From assembly GCF_013450295.1 (NCBI RefSeq), contig NZ_SKBR01000002.1, forward strand, positions 1,140,501 through 1,204,500: a stretch of DNA of 64,000 bases, written 5' to 3'. The stretch's first letter is position 1, and each line of letters starts with the position of its first letter. The translations under genes were made by a program, and so were the position numbers. The notes beneath the pieces were generated by a model. It did not search any database and was not told the origin of the DNA. It saw only the letters and a list, made by a program, of their open reading frames with translations. The DNA is from Streptomyces sp. AJS327 (lineage in GTDB: Bacteria > Actinomycetota > Actinomycetes > Streptomycetales > Streptomycetaceae). Shown here piece after piece: positions 1-9,164 of this stretch.

Positions 1-305
1 AGATGAGGAGCGCGAGCCCCCAACGCCGGGCCGGGGAGTTGGCCGCGCGCCGTGCGTCACCCTGTTCGGCTACCCCCATGACGCCCCCATCTTCCGTCTG
101 TTTCCAGCCATTTGATCATGTGCGCCCTCGCCGTCGAGAGGGCGGGTCCCGCTCCACCCGGTGCCTGTGCGGCGGCCCACGACGTGCGGTGGCCCGGGAC
201 CTACGCCCTTCCGAGGGGAGGGTCCGTCCCTTCCGAGGGGAGGCAGCCGGGCGGCGGGCGTCGTACGGTGCCGTTGACCGGGCGCGCGAACCGGAAGGAG
301 GGCCG
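1..305. other. Upstream region without a supported gene
   Basis: The reading frame continuing upstream of the lipase start through this stretch has arginine/proline-rich, shadow-like composition and no recognisable domain. A strong ribosome binding site (aaggagg, about 295-301) at its right end belongs to the lipase gene. The left boundary is the window edge, so the end of a preceding gene cannot be excluded. Confidence 0.4.
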
Positions 306-1130
306 GTGTCCCAGAGTGGCGGTGACCGAACCGGCGGCGCACCCCGGCGTGGCCCAGCACCCCGGCGGGGCCGGACGGGCCGTGGCGTCCGGCGCGGTGG
401 GCGCGACCACGTCATACGAGCCTCGCTGCTGACGCTGTCCGTCCTGCTCGCGCTGGGCGGCACCGCCTGCGGCGGGGACGACGGCCGGAAGCCGGACGGC
501 GAACAGGACCCGACGGCGGCCGGTGCCCGCCCCGACCCGGTGGTCTTCGTCCACGGCCTCGGTGGCAGTTCGGCCGACTGGCGGACGTTCCGTGGCTGGT
601 TCCAGCGGAACGGCTACCCCACGGACCGGCTCCTCGCGCTCGACCTGCCCGCCGGGCAGCCGAACGACGTCAACGCGTGGCAGCTGCGGGACGCCGTCCG
701 TCGGCTGCTCGCGGAGACGGGGGCCCACCAGGTCGACCTGGTGGCCTTCTCCATGGGGAACCTCTCGGCCCGGCACTACCTCACGATGCTGGGTGGCACC
801 GGTCGGGTGGACGACTTCGCCGGGCTCGCGGGCCCCAACCGCGGGATGGACACCCCGCTCACCGAGGGCTGCGCGGCGCCGGAGCGGACCGAGACCGACG
901 CCTGCCAGATGCGGCGCGGCTCCCGCTTCCTCCGGGCGCTGAACGCCGGTGACCCGACACCGGGCCACACCACCTACGTCACCTGGCGCTCGCTCTCCGA
1001 CGAGGTGGTGCCGGCGGCCTCGACCCCACTGGAGGGGGCCGACAACCGGCTGGCGCCCGAGGGGCTGGGCCACGTCGAGCTGCTGACCGACGAGCGCGTC
1101 TACCGCGAGGTCCGTGACGCCCTCCGCTGA
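306..1130 (+). CDS. Secreted LipA-like (class 2) lipase/esterase lipoprotein
   Basis: This is an alpha/beta hydrolase resembling the small Bacillus LipA / lipase class 2 family, expected to hydrolyse esters outside the cell. The oxyanion-hole motif VFVHGLGG lies near residue 83, the nucleophile elbow AFSMGN places the serine at about residue 149, and a candidate Asp (SDEVVP) and a C-terminal His (GLGHVELL) complete the triad. A basic N-terminal stretch leads into a hydrophobic segment and the lipobox GGTAC, so a lipoprotein anchor is likely. I chose GTG 306 because aaggagg lies 4-5 nt upstream; the open frame extends further back without a better signal. The protein is about 274 aa, slightly longer than LipA because of the N-terminal extension. 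The exact start is the least certain point. Confidence 0.75.
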   Translation: MSQSGGDRTGGAPRRGPAPRRGRTGRGVRRGGRDHVIRASLLTLSVLLALGGTACGGDDGRKPDGEQDPTAAGARPDPVVFVHGLGGSSADWRTFRGWFQRNGYPTDRLLALDLPAGQPNDVNAWQLRDAVRRLLAETGAHQVDLVAFSMGNLSARHYLTMLGGTGRVDDFAGLAGPNRGMDTPLTEGCAAPERTETDACQMRRGSRFLRALNAGDPTPGHTTYVTWRSLSDEVVPAASTPLEGADNRLAPEGLGHVELLTDERVYREVRDALR

Positions 1131-1416
1131 TCCGGGCACCCGGGTCCGCGCCGCCCGCCCCGTGGTCACCCGGGCGTACGCGCCGCGCCGGGCGGGCCAC
1201 ACGCCGCGAACACCGGCTCGCGACGAGCCGGGCCATCAGGAGCGGAAGGTGGGGCCGGGTGGCCCGAGGAGGCCGGAGAAGGACCGGGGGAGTCCGGAGG
1301 GGGCCGGGGAAAGACCGGGAGAGTCCGGGCCGGACGGGGAGGTGAGGGTCATAGACCAGTCCAGTCCTGCTGAATTGGACTCTGTGGTCGTACGGTTGGC
1401 GTTCTACGCTGCGGTC

Positions 1417-2259
1417 ATGCGTATTCATGTCGTTGACGCGTTCAGTGCCCGTCCCTTCGCGGGGAACCCGGCGGGGGTCTGTCTCCTGGACCCCGGCCCC
1501 TGGCCGGGGGACCGGTGGATGCAGCAGGTCGCCGCGGAGATGAAACACGCGGAGACCGCGTTCGCGCTGCCTTTGGAGGAGGGGGCGGACGGTGACTGGG
1601 GGCTGCGCTGGTTCACGCCGAGCGTGGAGGTGGCCCTCTGCGGGCATGCCACCGTGGCCACCGGCCATGTGCTGCGGACCGACCGCGGGGTGACCGGAAC
1701 GGTCCGGTTCCGCACGGTCCACAGCGGCGTCCTCACCACCCACACGGAGCCCGGCGGGACCGCGCGGGAGAGCCGGGTCGCGCTGGACTTCCCCGCCGCC
1801 GTCGTCACCCCGGCCCCGGTCCCGGACGGGCTGGCCGAGGCACTGCGCGTCGCGCCGGAGGCGGTCCACTCCACCGGCGACCTCGGTGACCTGCTGGTCG
1901 TCCTGCCCGACGAGGCCACTGTGCGGAACCTGCGCCCGGACGTCGAGGCGCTGGACGCCCTGACCCGGGACGCGGGGGCGCGCGGCGTCATCGTGACCGC
2001 GGGGGCGGACCGCCCGGAGGCGGAGTACGCCGTGGTGTCCCGCTTCTTCGCACCGGCGCAGGGCGTCGCGGAGGACCCGGTGACCGGCAGCGCGCACACC
2101 GCGCTGGCCCCCTACTGGGCCGTCCGCCTGGGCCGGGACCGGTTCACCGGGCTCCAGGTCTCGGAGCGGTCCGGCGAGGTCGGGATGGAGCTGCGGGGCG
2201 AGCGGGTCGCGCTGACCGGGCGGGCCGTCACGGTGCTGGAGGGCGACCTGCTCGTCTGA
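1417..2259 (+). CDS. PhzF family isomerase/epimerase-like protein
   Basis: A PhzF-fold protein of about 280 aa, the usual family length. Family members are isomerases related to diaminopimelate epimerase. Visible marks are the N-terminal VDAFSARPFAGNPAGV, the conserved glutamate in KHAETAF (about E46), the CGHAT motif and the C-terminal EDPVTGSAHTAL. PhzF itself acts in phenazine synthesis, but there are no phenazine genes here, so the substrate is unknown. The start is ATG 1417. No Shine-Dalgarno is visible, but TACGCT at 1405-1410 lies 6 nt upstream, so a leaderless transcript is possible. The gene ends against aidB, with a strong hairpin between them. Confidence 0.88.
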   Translation: MRIHVVDAFSARPFAGNPAGVCLLDPGPWPGDRWMQQVAAEMKHAETAFALPLEEGADGDWGLRWFTPSVEVALCGHATVATGHVLRTDRGVTGTVRFRTVHSGVLTTHTEPGGTARESRVALDFPAAVVTPAPVPDGLAEALRVAPEAVHSTGDLGDLLVVLPDEATVRNLRPDVEALDALTRDAGARGVIVTAGADRPEAEYAVVSRFFAPAQGVAEDPVTGSAHTALAPYWAVRLGRDRFTGLQVSERSGEVGMELRGERVALTGRAVTVLEGDLLV

Positions 2260-2284
2260 GGTCGCCGCTCGCCCGAGGTCGCGC

Positions 2285-2324
2285 GGGGTGGGCGGGGACG
2301 TGCCCCGCCCGCCCCGCCCACCCC
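2285..2324. terminator. Bidirectional hairpin between phzF-like gene and aidB
   Basis: Perfect 13-bp inverted repeat (GGGGTGGGCGGGG at 2285-2297 and its complement at 2312-2324) with a 14-nt loop, placed between two converging genes. There is no U-tract, which is common for Streptomyces terminators. Confidence 0.75.
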
Positions 2325-2372
2325 AACTCGCCCTGATCCGCGCTCACCTGACCCACGCCAGGCGGCACGGGC

Positions 2373-4040
2373 TCACCCGGCGGGCGTCGTCCGCTCGACG
2401 ATCGCCCGAAGGTTGAGGCCGGTCGGCAGCGTGCCGAAGGCCGACCCCCAGTCGCCGCCCAGCCGGGAGGCGCAGAACGCGTCCGCGACCTCCTCCGGCG
2501 CGTGCTGGACCAGCAGCGACCCCTGGAGCACGGTCGCGAGCCGCTCCACCACGCGCCGCGCGCGGACCTCGACGGTCTCCAGGTCGGCGAGCTCGTTCAG
2601 CAGGTCCTTGACGGCGCCGTCCAGCCGGTGGTCGGCGCCGCGCGCCGCGCCGATCTCGGTCAGCACCGCGGTCAGCGCCTCCGGTTCGCGGCGCATCGCG
2701 CGCAGCACGTCCAGCGCCTGGACGTTCCCCGAACCCTCCCAGATCGAGTAGAGCGGCGACTCGCGCAGCAGCCGCGGCATGCCGGACTCCTCCACGTACC
2801 CGTTGCCGCCCAGGCACTCCAGCGCCTCGGTGATCATCGGGGTACACCGCTTCGTCACCCAGTACTTCGCGGCCGGAACGGCCAGCCGCAGCAGCGCCCT
2901 GGAGTGCTCGTCCCCCGCCTGCGCGCGGTCGTGCGCGGCGGCGATCCGCAGCGTGAGCGCCGTCGCCGCCTCGGACTCCACGGCCAGGTCCGCCAGGACG
3001 TTCCGCATCAGCGGCTTCTCCGCCAGCGTGCCGCCGAACGCCGAGCGGTGCGCCGTGTGGTGCGCGGCCTGCGCCAGGGCCTGCCGCATCATCGCGGCCG
3101 AGCCGGTCACGCAGTCCATGCGGGTGGCCGCGACCATCTCGATGATGGTCGCCACCCCGCGGCCCTCCGCGCCGACCCGGCGGGCCCAGGTGGTGCCGTC
3201 GAACTCGACCTCGCTGGAGGCGTTCGAGCGGTTGCCGAGCTTGTCCTTCAGCCGCTGGATCCGGAAGGTGTTCCGGCTGCCGTCCGGCAGCACCCGGGGC
3301 AGCAGGAAGCAGGTCAGTCCGCCGCCCCCGGAGGAGCCCGGCTCCACCTGCGCCAGCACCAGGAAGGCGTCCGACATGGGGGCTGAGCAGAACCACTTGT
3401 GACCCGTCAGGGTGTACTCGCCGTCAGCGGTCAGCGGTTGGGCGAGGGTGGTGTTCGCCCGGACGTCGCTGCCGCCCTGTTTCTCCGTCATCCCCATCCC
3501 GGCGAGCGCCCCGGGCTTCAGCGCGGCCGGCCGGTCCAGGCCCGGCGCGTACTCCCGGGAGGTGAGCAGCGGCTCCCACTCGGCGGCCAGCGTGGGTTCG
3601 TGGCGCAGCGCGGGCACCGCCGCGTGCGTCATCGAGATCGGGCAGCTGTGCCCCTGCTCGACCTGGCTCCAGACGTAGAAGGCGGCGCTGCGGCGCAGCT
3701 GGCCGTCCGGGCGGGTCCACGGATCGGCCATCCCGGCCGCCACCGCGTGCCGCATCAGCCGGTGGTAGTCGCCGTGGAACTCGACCTCGTCGATCCGGTT
3801 CCCGTACCGGTCGTGGGTCCGCAGAACGGGCGGATGGGTGTTGGCCCGCACACCCCACTCCTGGGTCTCCGCGCGGCCGGCGGCGCGCCCCAGCTCGCTC
3901 AGCTCCGCGCGCACCTCCTCGGCGCGCTCCGGCGCGACGTAGCGGGCGACACCCTCCGCGAGCGCGGCGTCCGAAGCGAAGACATCGTAGTCGACCAGGG
4001 GCGGAGCCTGGTTGGTCACCGTATGTGTTGTGGCAGGCAT
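2373..4040 (-). CDS. AidB-type acyl-CoA dehydrogenase, alkylation response protein
   Basis: A 555-aa FAD flavoprotein of the AidB branch of acyl-CoA dehydrogenases; E. coli AidB is about 541 aa. AidB binds DNA and is thought to protect it from alkylating agents, and also shows weak isovaleryl-CoA dehydrogenase activity. Visible family marks are the N-terminal APPLVDYDVFASD, GHSCPISMTHAAVPAL, the FAD-contact region MTEKQGGSDVRANTT, the hallmark LKDKLGNRSNASSEVEF and ALECLGGNGYVEE. The start is ATG 4040. The gene is divergent from the YihY gene and lies 2.9 kb from an Ada-AlkA fusion and 4.5 kb from ogt, which supports an alkylation-response role. Regulation by Ada is not visible in the sequence. 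Confidence 0.9.
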   Translation of the reverse strand: MPATTHTVTNQAPPLVDYDVFASDAALAEGVARYVAPERAEEVRAELSELGRAAGRAETQEWGVRANTHPPVLRTHDRYGNRIDEVEFHGDYHRLMRHAVAAGMADPWTRPDGQLRRSAAFYVWSQVEQGHSCPISMTHAAVPALRHEPTLAAEWEPLLTSREYAPGLDRPAALKPGALAGMGMTEKQGGSDVRANTTLAQPLTADGEYTLTGHKWFCSAPMSDAFLVLAQVEPGSSGGGGLTCFLLPRVLPDGSRNTFRIQRLKDKLGNRSNASSEVEFDGTTWARRVGAEGRGVATIIEMVAATRMDCVTGSAAMMRQALAQAAHHTAHRSAFGGTLAEKPLMRNVLADLAVESEAATALTLRIAAAHDRAQAGDEHSRALLRLAVPAAKYWVTKRCTPMITEALECLGGNGYVEESGMPRLLRESPLYSIWEGSGNVQALDVLRAMRREPEALTAVLTEIGAARGADHRLDGAVKDLLNELADLETVEVRARRVVERLATVLQGSLLVQHAPEEVADAFCASRLGGDWGSAFGTLPTGLNLRAIVERTTPAG

Positions 4041-4045
4041 ACGGA

Positions 4046-4060
4046 TACGTTAAGGAGGTG
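4046..4060 (+). promoter_or_regulatory. Candidate leaderless -10 element for the YihY-family gene
   Basis: TACGTT at 4046-4051 lies exactly 6 nt before the in-frame GTG at 4058. The purine-rich aaggag abuts that GTG with no spacing, so it cannot act as a normal ribosome binding site for it. The arrangement fits a transcript starting at the GTG. The aidB start is only 18 nt away on the other strand, so both genes share this very short control region. Confidence 0.5.
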
Positions 4061-5179
4061 CAGTCAGGCAACGAAACCCCCGAGCCACCACCGGGAAAGC
4101 AGCGCGCGGCCCGCGCCACGTACCGTGACGTACCCAAGGGCCGGATGGCGTGGCTGCTGCTCAAGGACACCGTCAACTCCTGTGTGGAGCACCGGGTCGT
4201 GGGCCTCGCCGCGGAGGCGGCGTTCTTCACCCTGATCTCCATCCCGCCGCTCCTCCTCGGCCTCGTCGGGCTGCTCGGCTACCTCGACGCCTGGATCGGC
4301 ACCGACACCATCGACTCGATCCGGTTCAACCTCCTCGACGCGTCGTCGACCGTCCTGTCCGAGAAGGGCGTCGACCAGCTGGCCCGGCCGCTCGTCGACG
4401 ACGTCATCGAGGGTGGGCGGCCGGACGTCATCTCCCTCGGCTTCGCGCTGGCGCTCTGGTCCGGTTCGCGCGCGGTGAACGTGTTCATCGACACCATCAC
4501 CGTGATGTACGGGCTGGACGGTCACCGGGGGATCGTCAAGACCCGGCTGCTGGCCTTCCTGCTCTACCTGGTGGCGCTGGTGGCCGGGGCGATCGCGCTG
4601 CCGCTGATGGTCGCCGGGCCGGACGCGGTGACCCGGCTGCTGCCCCAGACCCAGGCGCTGGTGACGATCTTTTACTGGCCGGTCGTGGTGCTGCTGTCCG
4701 TCGCCTTCCTCACGACGCTGTACCACGTGTCCGTGCCGGTCCGCTCGCCCTGGCGGGAGGACATCCCGGGGGCGCTGATCGCCCTGCTGATGTGGCTGTT
4801 CGGCAGTTTCCTGCTGCGGCTCTACCTGACCAACACCATCGAGGGGCCGACGATCTACGGCTCGCTGGCCGCGCCCGTCGCGGTGCTGTTGTGGATCGGG
4901 GTCTCGGCCTTCGCGGTGCTCGTCGGCGCCGCGGTGAACGCGGCCGTGGACCGCGTCTGGCCGTCGGTCGCGACGGCCGCCGCCCGTCGCGCCACCGAGC
5001 GGGTGCGCGAGGAGGCCGCGGCGGAGGTGGTCGCGGCGGCGGCCGCCCGCCGCGCCATGCGGGACGCGGAGGGCGAGGGCGCGGAGGAGGACCCGCCAGC
5101 CGAGTTCCCGGAACGCTGGCCCCGCTTCCTGCCCCCCGCGGACCTGCGGGGGCGGCTGCGCTCCCGGGACCGCGACTGA
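4058..5179 (+). CDS. YihY/virulence factor BrkB family membrane protein
   Basis: An integral membrane protein of about 373 aa in the YihY/BrkB family, function unsettled (once called ribonuclease BN). The N-terminal cytoplasmic part reaches LLLKDTVNSCVEHRVVGLAAEAAFFTL, and about six hydrophobic segments follow up to roughly residue 300. The C-terminal tail is charged and alanine/arginine-rich. GTG 4058 gives an N-terminus (MQSGNETPEPPPGK) that fits my recollection of Streptomyces relatives. An ATG at 4025 would begin inside aidB and an ATG at 4145 would drop the basic leader. The start is therefore tentative. Confidence 0.82.
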   Translation: MQSGNETPEPPPGKQRAARATYRDVPKGRMAWLLLKDTVNSCVEHRVVGLAAEAAFFTLISIPPLLLGLVGLLGYLDAWIGTDTIDSIRFNLLDASSTVLSEKGVDQLARPLVDDVIEGGRPDVISLGFALALWSGSRAVNVFIDTITVMYGLDGHRGIVKTRLLAFLLYLVALVAGAIALPLMVAGPDAVTRLLPQTQALVTIFYWPVVVLLSVAFLTTLYHVSVPVRSPWREDIPGALIALLMWLFGSFLLRLYLTNTIEGPTIYGSLAAPVAVLLWIGVSAFAVLVGAAVNAAVDRVWPSVATAAARRATERVREEAAAEVVAAAAARRAMRDAEGEGAEEDPPAEFPERWPRFLPPADLRGRLRSRDRD

Positions 5180-5530
5180 CGCGCCCGGTGGGACGGCGGG
5201 CAGCCGTCCGACAGCGTCTGTCAGGGTGCCGCACCGTCCGCCACCGGGCGGCGCCCGGCCCGCCCCGGAGTTCGCCCCAGCCCCGCCGCCGCCCCGGGCC
5301 GTCGGGGGAAATCCGCTTTGGCCCGGCCGCGTGGCGCCGTAGGCTGCGGTACGCAGGCGGAAGGCCGGCCATCGCCACGAGGCGCGGATGGCCCCGAACA
5401 CAGGGGGTGGGAACCGTGACGACCGTCCCTGCCGTGGACCCCGTTCTCCGGAGGTCCACCGCTCCGTCCTCCCCGGCCGTCGGCTGACGTACCGCCGCAC
5501 CGGGACCGTTCGTGAAGGGCACATCCCGCC
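5180..5530. other. Intergenic region before rsgA
   Basis: No supported gene in 351 bp. Open frames here are continuations or shadows of neighbours with proline/arginine-rich composition. The region presumably holds the terminator of the YihY gene and the rsgA promoter, but no convincing -35/-10 pair was found. Confidence 0.4.
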
Positions 5531-6763
5531 ATGCCGGAACCCATCGAGTCCGCCCGTCCCACCCGCCCCACCACAACTGACCCCCTGCCCGGGGGGTCCG
5601 CCGCCGCCGACTCCGGGGACACCTGCGCCGAGTCCGCCGAGTCCGAGCTCACCAGCCTCGGCGAGTACGGCTGGAACGAGGACGTGGCGGACGCCTTCTC
5701 CCCCTACGAGGACGAGGGACTGCTCCCCGCCCGCGTGCTCCGCGTCGACCGGGGCGCCCGCTGCCTCGCCATCACCCCGCTCGGCCCGATCCGCGCGGCC
5801 ACCCACCCGGTGGCCGGCGCCGACCAGACCCGCGCGGTGTGCACGGGCGACTGGGCCGCGCTGGAACTCGCCGCGGACGGCGAGGCGGTGGTGCGCGCGC
5901 TGCTCCCGCGCCGTACCGCCTTCCTGCGCTCGACCGCGTCCACCCGCTCCGAGGGGCAGGTGCTCGCGGCCAACGTCGACCACGCGCTGATCGCCGTCTC
6001 CCTCGCGGCCGAGCTGGACCTCGGGCGGGTGGAGCGCTTCGTCTCGCTGGCGTGGACGAGCGGCGCGCAGCCGCTGGTCGTGCTGACCAAGGCCGACCTG
6101 CTGGCCGCCCCGGAGACGGAGGCCCACCTCGCCGCCGACGTACGGGCGGTCGTACCGGGCGTCGCGGTGCTGACCGTCAGCGCGGAGACCGGCCGGGGGC
6201 TGCCCGAGCTGCGGGCCGCGATCGCCGGGGGCACCACGGTGCTGCTCGGGCAGTCCGGAGTCGGCAAGTCGACACTGAGCAACGCCCTGCTGGGCGCCGG
6301 CCCCGGCCGCGCCGCCCGGGGTCCGCAGACAGTCCAGGCGATCCGCGACGGCGACGGCAAGGGGCGGCACACCACCAGCACCCGGGACCTGCTGCCGCTG
6401 CCCGCGGCCACCGGCGGCGGCGTGCTGATCGACACCCCGGGGCTGCGCGGGGTCGGCCTGTGGGACGCCGAGGACGGCGTGGAGCAGTCGTTCTCCGAGA
6501 TCGCCGCCCTCGCTGAGGAGTGCCGCTTCCAGGACTGCCAGCACGGTGACGAACCGGGCTGCGCGGTGCTCGCCGCCGTCGAGGACGGCACCCTGCCCGA
6601 ACGACGGCTGGAGAGCTACGGAAAGCTGCTGCGCGAGAACCAGCGGCTCGCGGCGCTCGCCGACGCCCGGCTCCGGCAGGAGCAGAAACAGGCGATGAAG
6701 CGGCGCAAGGCGTTCGGCCGCCACATGATGGAACGGAAGCGGGGCCCGGGCTACCGCGCCTAG
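5531..6763 (+). CDS. Ribosome small-subunit-dependent GTPase A
   Basis: RsgA (YjeQ) is a circularly permuted GTPase that helps late maturation of the 30S subunit. The permuted motif order is visible: G4 in VLTKADLL (about residue 185), then G1 GQSGVGKST (about 239) and G3 DTPGL. The C-terminal zinc motif CRFQDCQHGDEPGC (about 330) is diagnostic. An N-terminal OB-fold region begins around LLPARVLRVDRGARC. At 410 aa it is longer than E. coli RsgA (about 350) because of an acidic 60-residue leader. ATG 5531 has only a weak upstream aaggg. No operon partner is evident. Confidence 0.93.
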   Translation: MPEPIESARPTRPTTTDPLPGGSAAADSGDTCAESAESELTSLGEYGWNEDVADAFSPYEDEGLLPARVLRVDRGARCLAITPLGPIRAATHPVAGADQTRAVCTGDWAALELAADGEAVVRALLPRRTAFLRSTASTRSEGQVLAANVDHALIAVSLAAELDLGRVERFVSLAWTSGAQPLVVLTKADLLAAPETEAHLAADVRAVVPGVAVLTVSAETGRGLPELRAAIAGGTTVLLGQSGVGKSTLSNALLGAGPGRAARGPQTVQAIRDGDGKGRHTTSTRDLLPLPAATGGGVLIDTPGLRGVGLWDAEDGVEQSFSEIAALAEECRFQDCQHGDEPGCAVLAAVEDGTLPERRLESYGKLLRENQRLAALADARLRQEQKQAMKRRKAFGRHMMERKRGPGYRA

Positions 6764-6921
6764 CGGCCAGGCCACGTCCAGGGGCCCGTCCGCCGACAGC
6801 CCCCGCCCGCACCGTCGTGGCCCCCGCCCGCCGCTGGTCGCGGACGGCCCGCTCCCGCCCGCCGAGCACGGTGTCCGATATCCGCCAGTCGCCGTCCCTC
6901 CCGCGCCGCACACTGGAGGGC

Positions 6922-8442
6922 ATGACGACAGCGGACAGCAGGTACGAGGCGGTGCGTGGCCGGGACGCGCGGTTCGACGGGGTGTTCTTCCTCGGCGTGC
7001 GCACCACGGGCATCTACTGCCGTCCGAGCTGTCCCGCGGTCACCCCGAAGCGGGAGAACGTCCGCTTCTTCCCCACCGCCGCCGCGGCGCAGGGCGCGGG
7101 CTTCCGCGCCTGCCGCCGCTGCCGCCCGGACGCGACGCCCGGCTCGCCGGAGTGGAACGTCCGCGCGGACGTGGTGGCCCGCGCCGTGCGCCTCATCGCG
7201 GACGGCGCCGTCGACCGGGAGGGAGTCGCCGGGCTCGCGGCGCGGCTCGGGTACAGCGCCCGCCAGCTGCGGCGGCAGCTGACCGCCGAACTGGGGGCCG
7301 GGCCGGTGGCACTGGCCCGCGCCCAGCGGGCGCACACCGCGCGGCTGCTGCTCCAGACCACCGAACTCCCCAGCACCCAGGTGGCGTTCGCGGCGGGCTT
7401 CGCCAGCGTCCGGCAGTACAACGACACCGTGCGGCAGGTCTACGGCCGCACGCCGAGCGCCCTCCGGGCGGCCTCGGCGCACGGCGGCCACCGGCCCGCC
7501 GGGAACCGTGGACGGGACGCCGTGCCCGGCGGGCCGATCCCGCTGCGGCTCGCCTACCGCGGCCCCTACGCGCACGGGCAGGTCTTCGGCTTCCTGGAGC
7601 GGCGGGCCGTACCCGGCGTCGAGGAGGTGCTCGGATCCCCCGGCGGCCGCACCTACCGCCGGACGCTGGCGCTGCCCCACGGCCCGGCCACCGCCGAGGT
7701 CGAGGAGGCGGGCGGCGACCCGCGGAGCGCGGCCGAGCCCGGCCGGGGCGGCTGGCTCGACTGCCGCCTCCACCTGACCGACCCCCGCGACCTCGCCAGT
7801 GGGGTGCGGCGGCTGCGCGCCCTGTTCGACCTCGACGCGGACCCGTACGCCGTCGCCGAGCGGCTGTCCGGCGGCGCCCTCGCCCCGGTCCTCGACGCCG
7901 TGCCCGGACTGCGGTCACCGGGCGCCGCCGACCCCGCCGAACTCGCGGTCCGCGCGGTGCTCGGCCAGCAGGTGTCGGTCGGCGCCGCCCGCACCCTGGC
8001 CGGGCGGCTCGTCGCCGCGTACGGAAAGCCCCTCGCCGCGCCGGCCGGCGGGCTCACCAACCTCTTCCCCGCGTCCGAGACGCTCGCCGAGGCCCCGCTG
8101 GAGGAGCTGGGCATGCCGGACTCGCGCCGCCGGGCGCTGCGCGCGGTCGCCGCCGCGCTGGCCGCCGGAACGGTCCAGCTCGGTCCCGGAGCCGACCGGG
8201 AGGAGGCGTCGCGGGGGCTGCGGGCCCTGCCCGGCGTCGGGCCGTGGACGGCGGGTTACGTCCGGATGCGGGCCCTGGGCGACCCCGACGTCTTCCTCCC
8301 GGCCGACGCCGGGGTGCGGCACGGGCTGACCGCCCTCGGCCTCGCCGCCCCGGCCAGCGAGCGCTGGCGCCCCTGGCGTTCCTACGCCGTGCACTGCCTC
8401 TGGCACGCCGCCCAGCCGCCAACATCCCCCGAGACGAGCTGA
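6922..8442 (+). CDS. Ada (methylphosphotriester)-AraC HTH-AlkA DNA glycosylase fusion
   Basis: A 506-aa fusion protein for alkylation damage. Residues about 1-75 form the Ada zinc domain with cysteines C33, C37, C64 and C67; C33 is the expected acceptor of methyl groups from phosphotriesters. Residues about 80-185 are an AraC-type helix-turn-helix. From about 205 onward lies an AlkA N-terminal domain and a HhH-GPD glycosylase domain with LPGVGPWTAGY and the catalytic aspartate in FLPADAGV (about D462). It should sense methylation, activate transcription and excise 3-methyladenine-type bases. ATG 6922 follows ggaggg with unusually short spacing. ogt follows after 97 nt and is likely co-transcribed. 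Confidence 0.93.
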   Translation: MTTADSRYEAVRGRDARFDGVFFLGVRTTGIYCRPSCPAVTPKRENVRFFPTAAAAQGAGFRACRRCRPDATPGSPEWNVRADVVARAVRLIADGAVDREGVAGLAARLGYSARQLRRQLTAELGAGPVALARAQRAHTARLLLQTTELPSTQVAFAAGFASVRQYNDTVRQVYGRTPSALRAASAHGGHRPAGNRGRDAVPGGPIPLRLAYRGPYAHGQVFGFLERRAVPGVEEVLGSPGGRTYRRTLALPHGPATAEVEEAGGDPRSAAEPGRGGWLDCRLHLTDPRDLASGVRRLRALFDLDADPYAVAERLSGGALAPVLDAVPGLRSPGAADPAELAVRAVLGQQVSVGAARTLAGRLVAAYGKPLAAPAGGLTNLFPASETLAEAPLEELGMPDSRRRALRAVAAALAAGTVQLGPGADREEASRGLRALPGVGPWTAGYVRMRALGDPDVFLPADAGVRHGLTALGLAAPASERWRPWRSYAVHCLWHAAQPPTSPETS

Positions 8443-8539
8443 GTTGACGCAGACCGCCCGCAGACCGCCCTCGTGCCGTCCGCACACCGCCCTCGCACCG
8501 CGCTCGCGCGCACCGTCCGACCAGTTGGGAACCCGCACC

Positions 8540-9028
8540 ATGCGCACCGTCTACACCACCCACCCCAGTCCGCTGGGCGAGCTGCTGCTGACCGGGGACG
8601 GTCACGCCCTGGCGTCCGTCACCGTCCCCGGCCAGCGGGGTCGCGGCGTGGTCCAGCCGCTGCCCGAATGGACCCACGACCAGCGGGCGTTCGCCGCCGC
8701 CCGGGAGCAGCTGGACGCCTACTTCGCCGGGGACCTCACCGCCTTCCAGCTCGAACTGCACGCCCCCGCCCCTGAGTTCACCCGCCGCGTCTGGGAGGCG
8801 CTGGACGCTCTCGACTACGGCGAGACGGTCAGCTACCGCGACCTCGCCACGCGGGCCGGTGCCACCCCCGGGGCGGTGCGGGCGGTGGGCGGCGCCGTCG
8901 GGGCCAACCCGCTGCTGATCGTCCGCCCGTGTCACCGTGTGATCGGTGCCTCCGGCGCCCTCACCGGGTACGCCGGTGGCCTGGACCGCAAGCGGCGGCT
9001 GCTGGAGCTGGAGGGCGTGCCCTGCTGA
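8540..9028 (+). CDS. Methylated-DNA--protein-cysteine methyltransferase (Ogt)
   Basis: A suicide repair enzyme of about 162 aa that transfers the methyl group of O6-methylguanine to its own cysteine. The acceptor motif PCHRV places the cysteine at about residue 131. The HTH region (YGETVSYRDLATRAG), AVGGAVGANPLLI and the C-terminal YAGGLDRKRRLLELE are typical. I chose ATG 8540, with ttggga about 9 nt upstream, over a TTG at 8444 that would add a basic, low-complexity leader. The gene follows the Ada-AlkA gene directly, an arrangement that groups O6- and N3-alkylation repair. Confidence 0.92.
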   Translation: MRTVYTTHPSPLGELLLTGDGHALASVTVPGQRGRGVVQPLPEWTHDQRAFAAAREQLDAYFAGDLTAFQLELHAPAPEFTRRVWEALDALDYGETVSYRDLATRAGATPGAVRAVGGAVGANPLLIVRPCHRVIGASGALTGYAGGLDRKRRLLELEGVPC

Positions 9029-9164
9029 ACACGCCCCGGTCGCGGGCCCGTTGGGCCTCCGGGGCCGCCGCGCCCGGAGGGGCCGACGGGGCGGCGCGGG
9101 CCGGAACATGGCGGGATCCGGCGTACGGACTTCCGCCGCCGCGCGCTCACGACACAATGAGGGC

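Noticed and set aside
1417..2259. The PhzF homologue considered as evidence of phenazine biosynthesis
   Set aside because: No other phenazine genes are present, and PhzF-fold proteins are widespread with other roles.
4064..6913. A 949-codon minus-strand frame over the YihY and rsgA genes
   Set aside because: Antisense to two well-supported genes, with glycine/arginine-rich composition typical of high-GC shadows.
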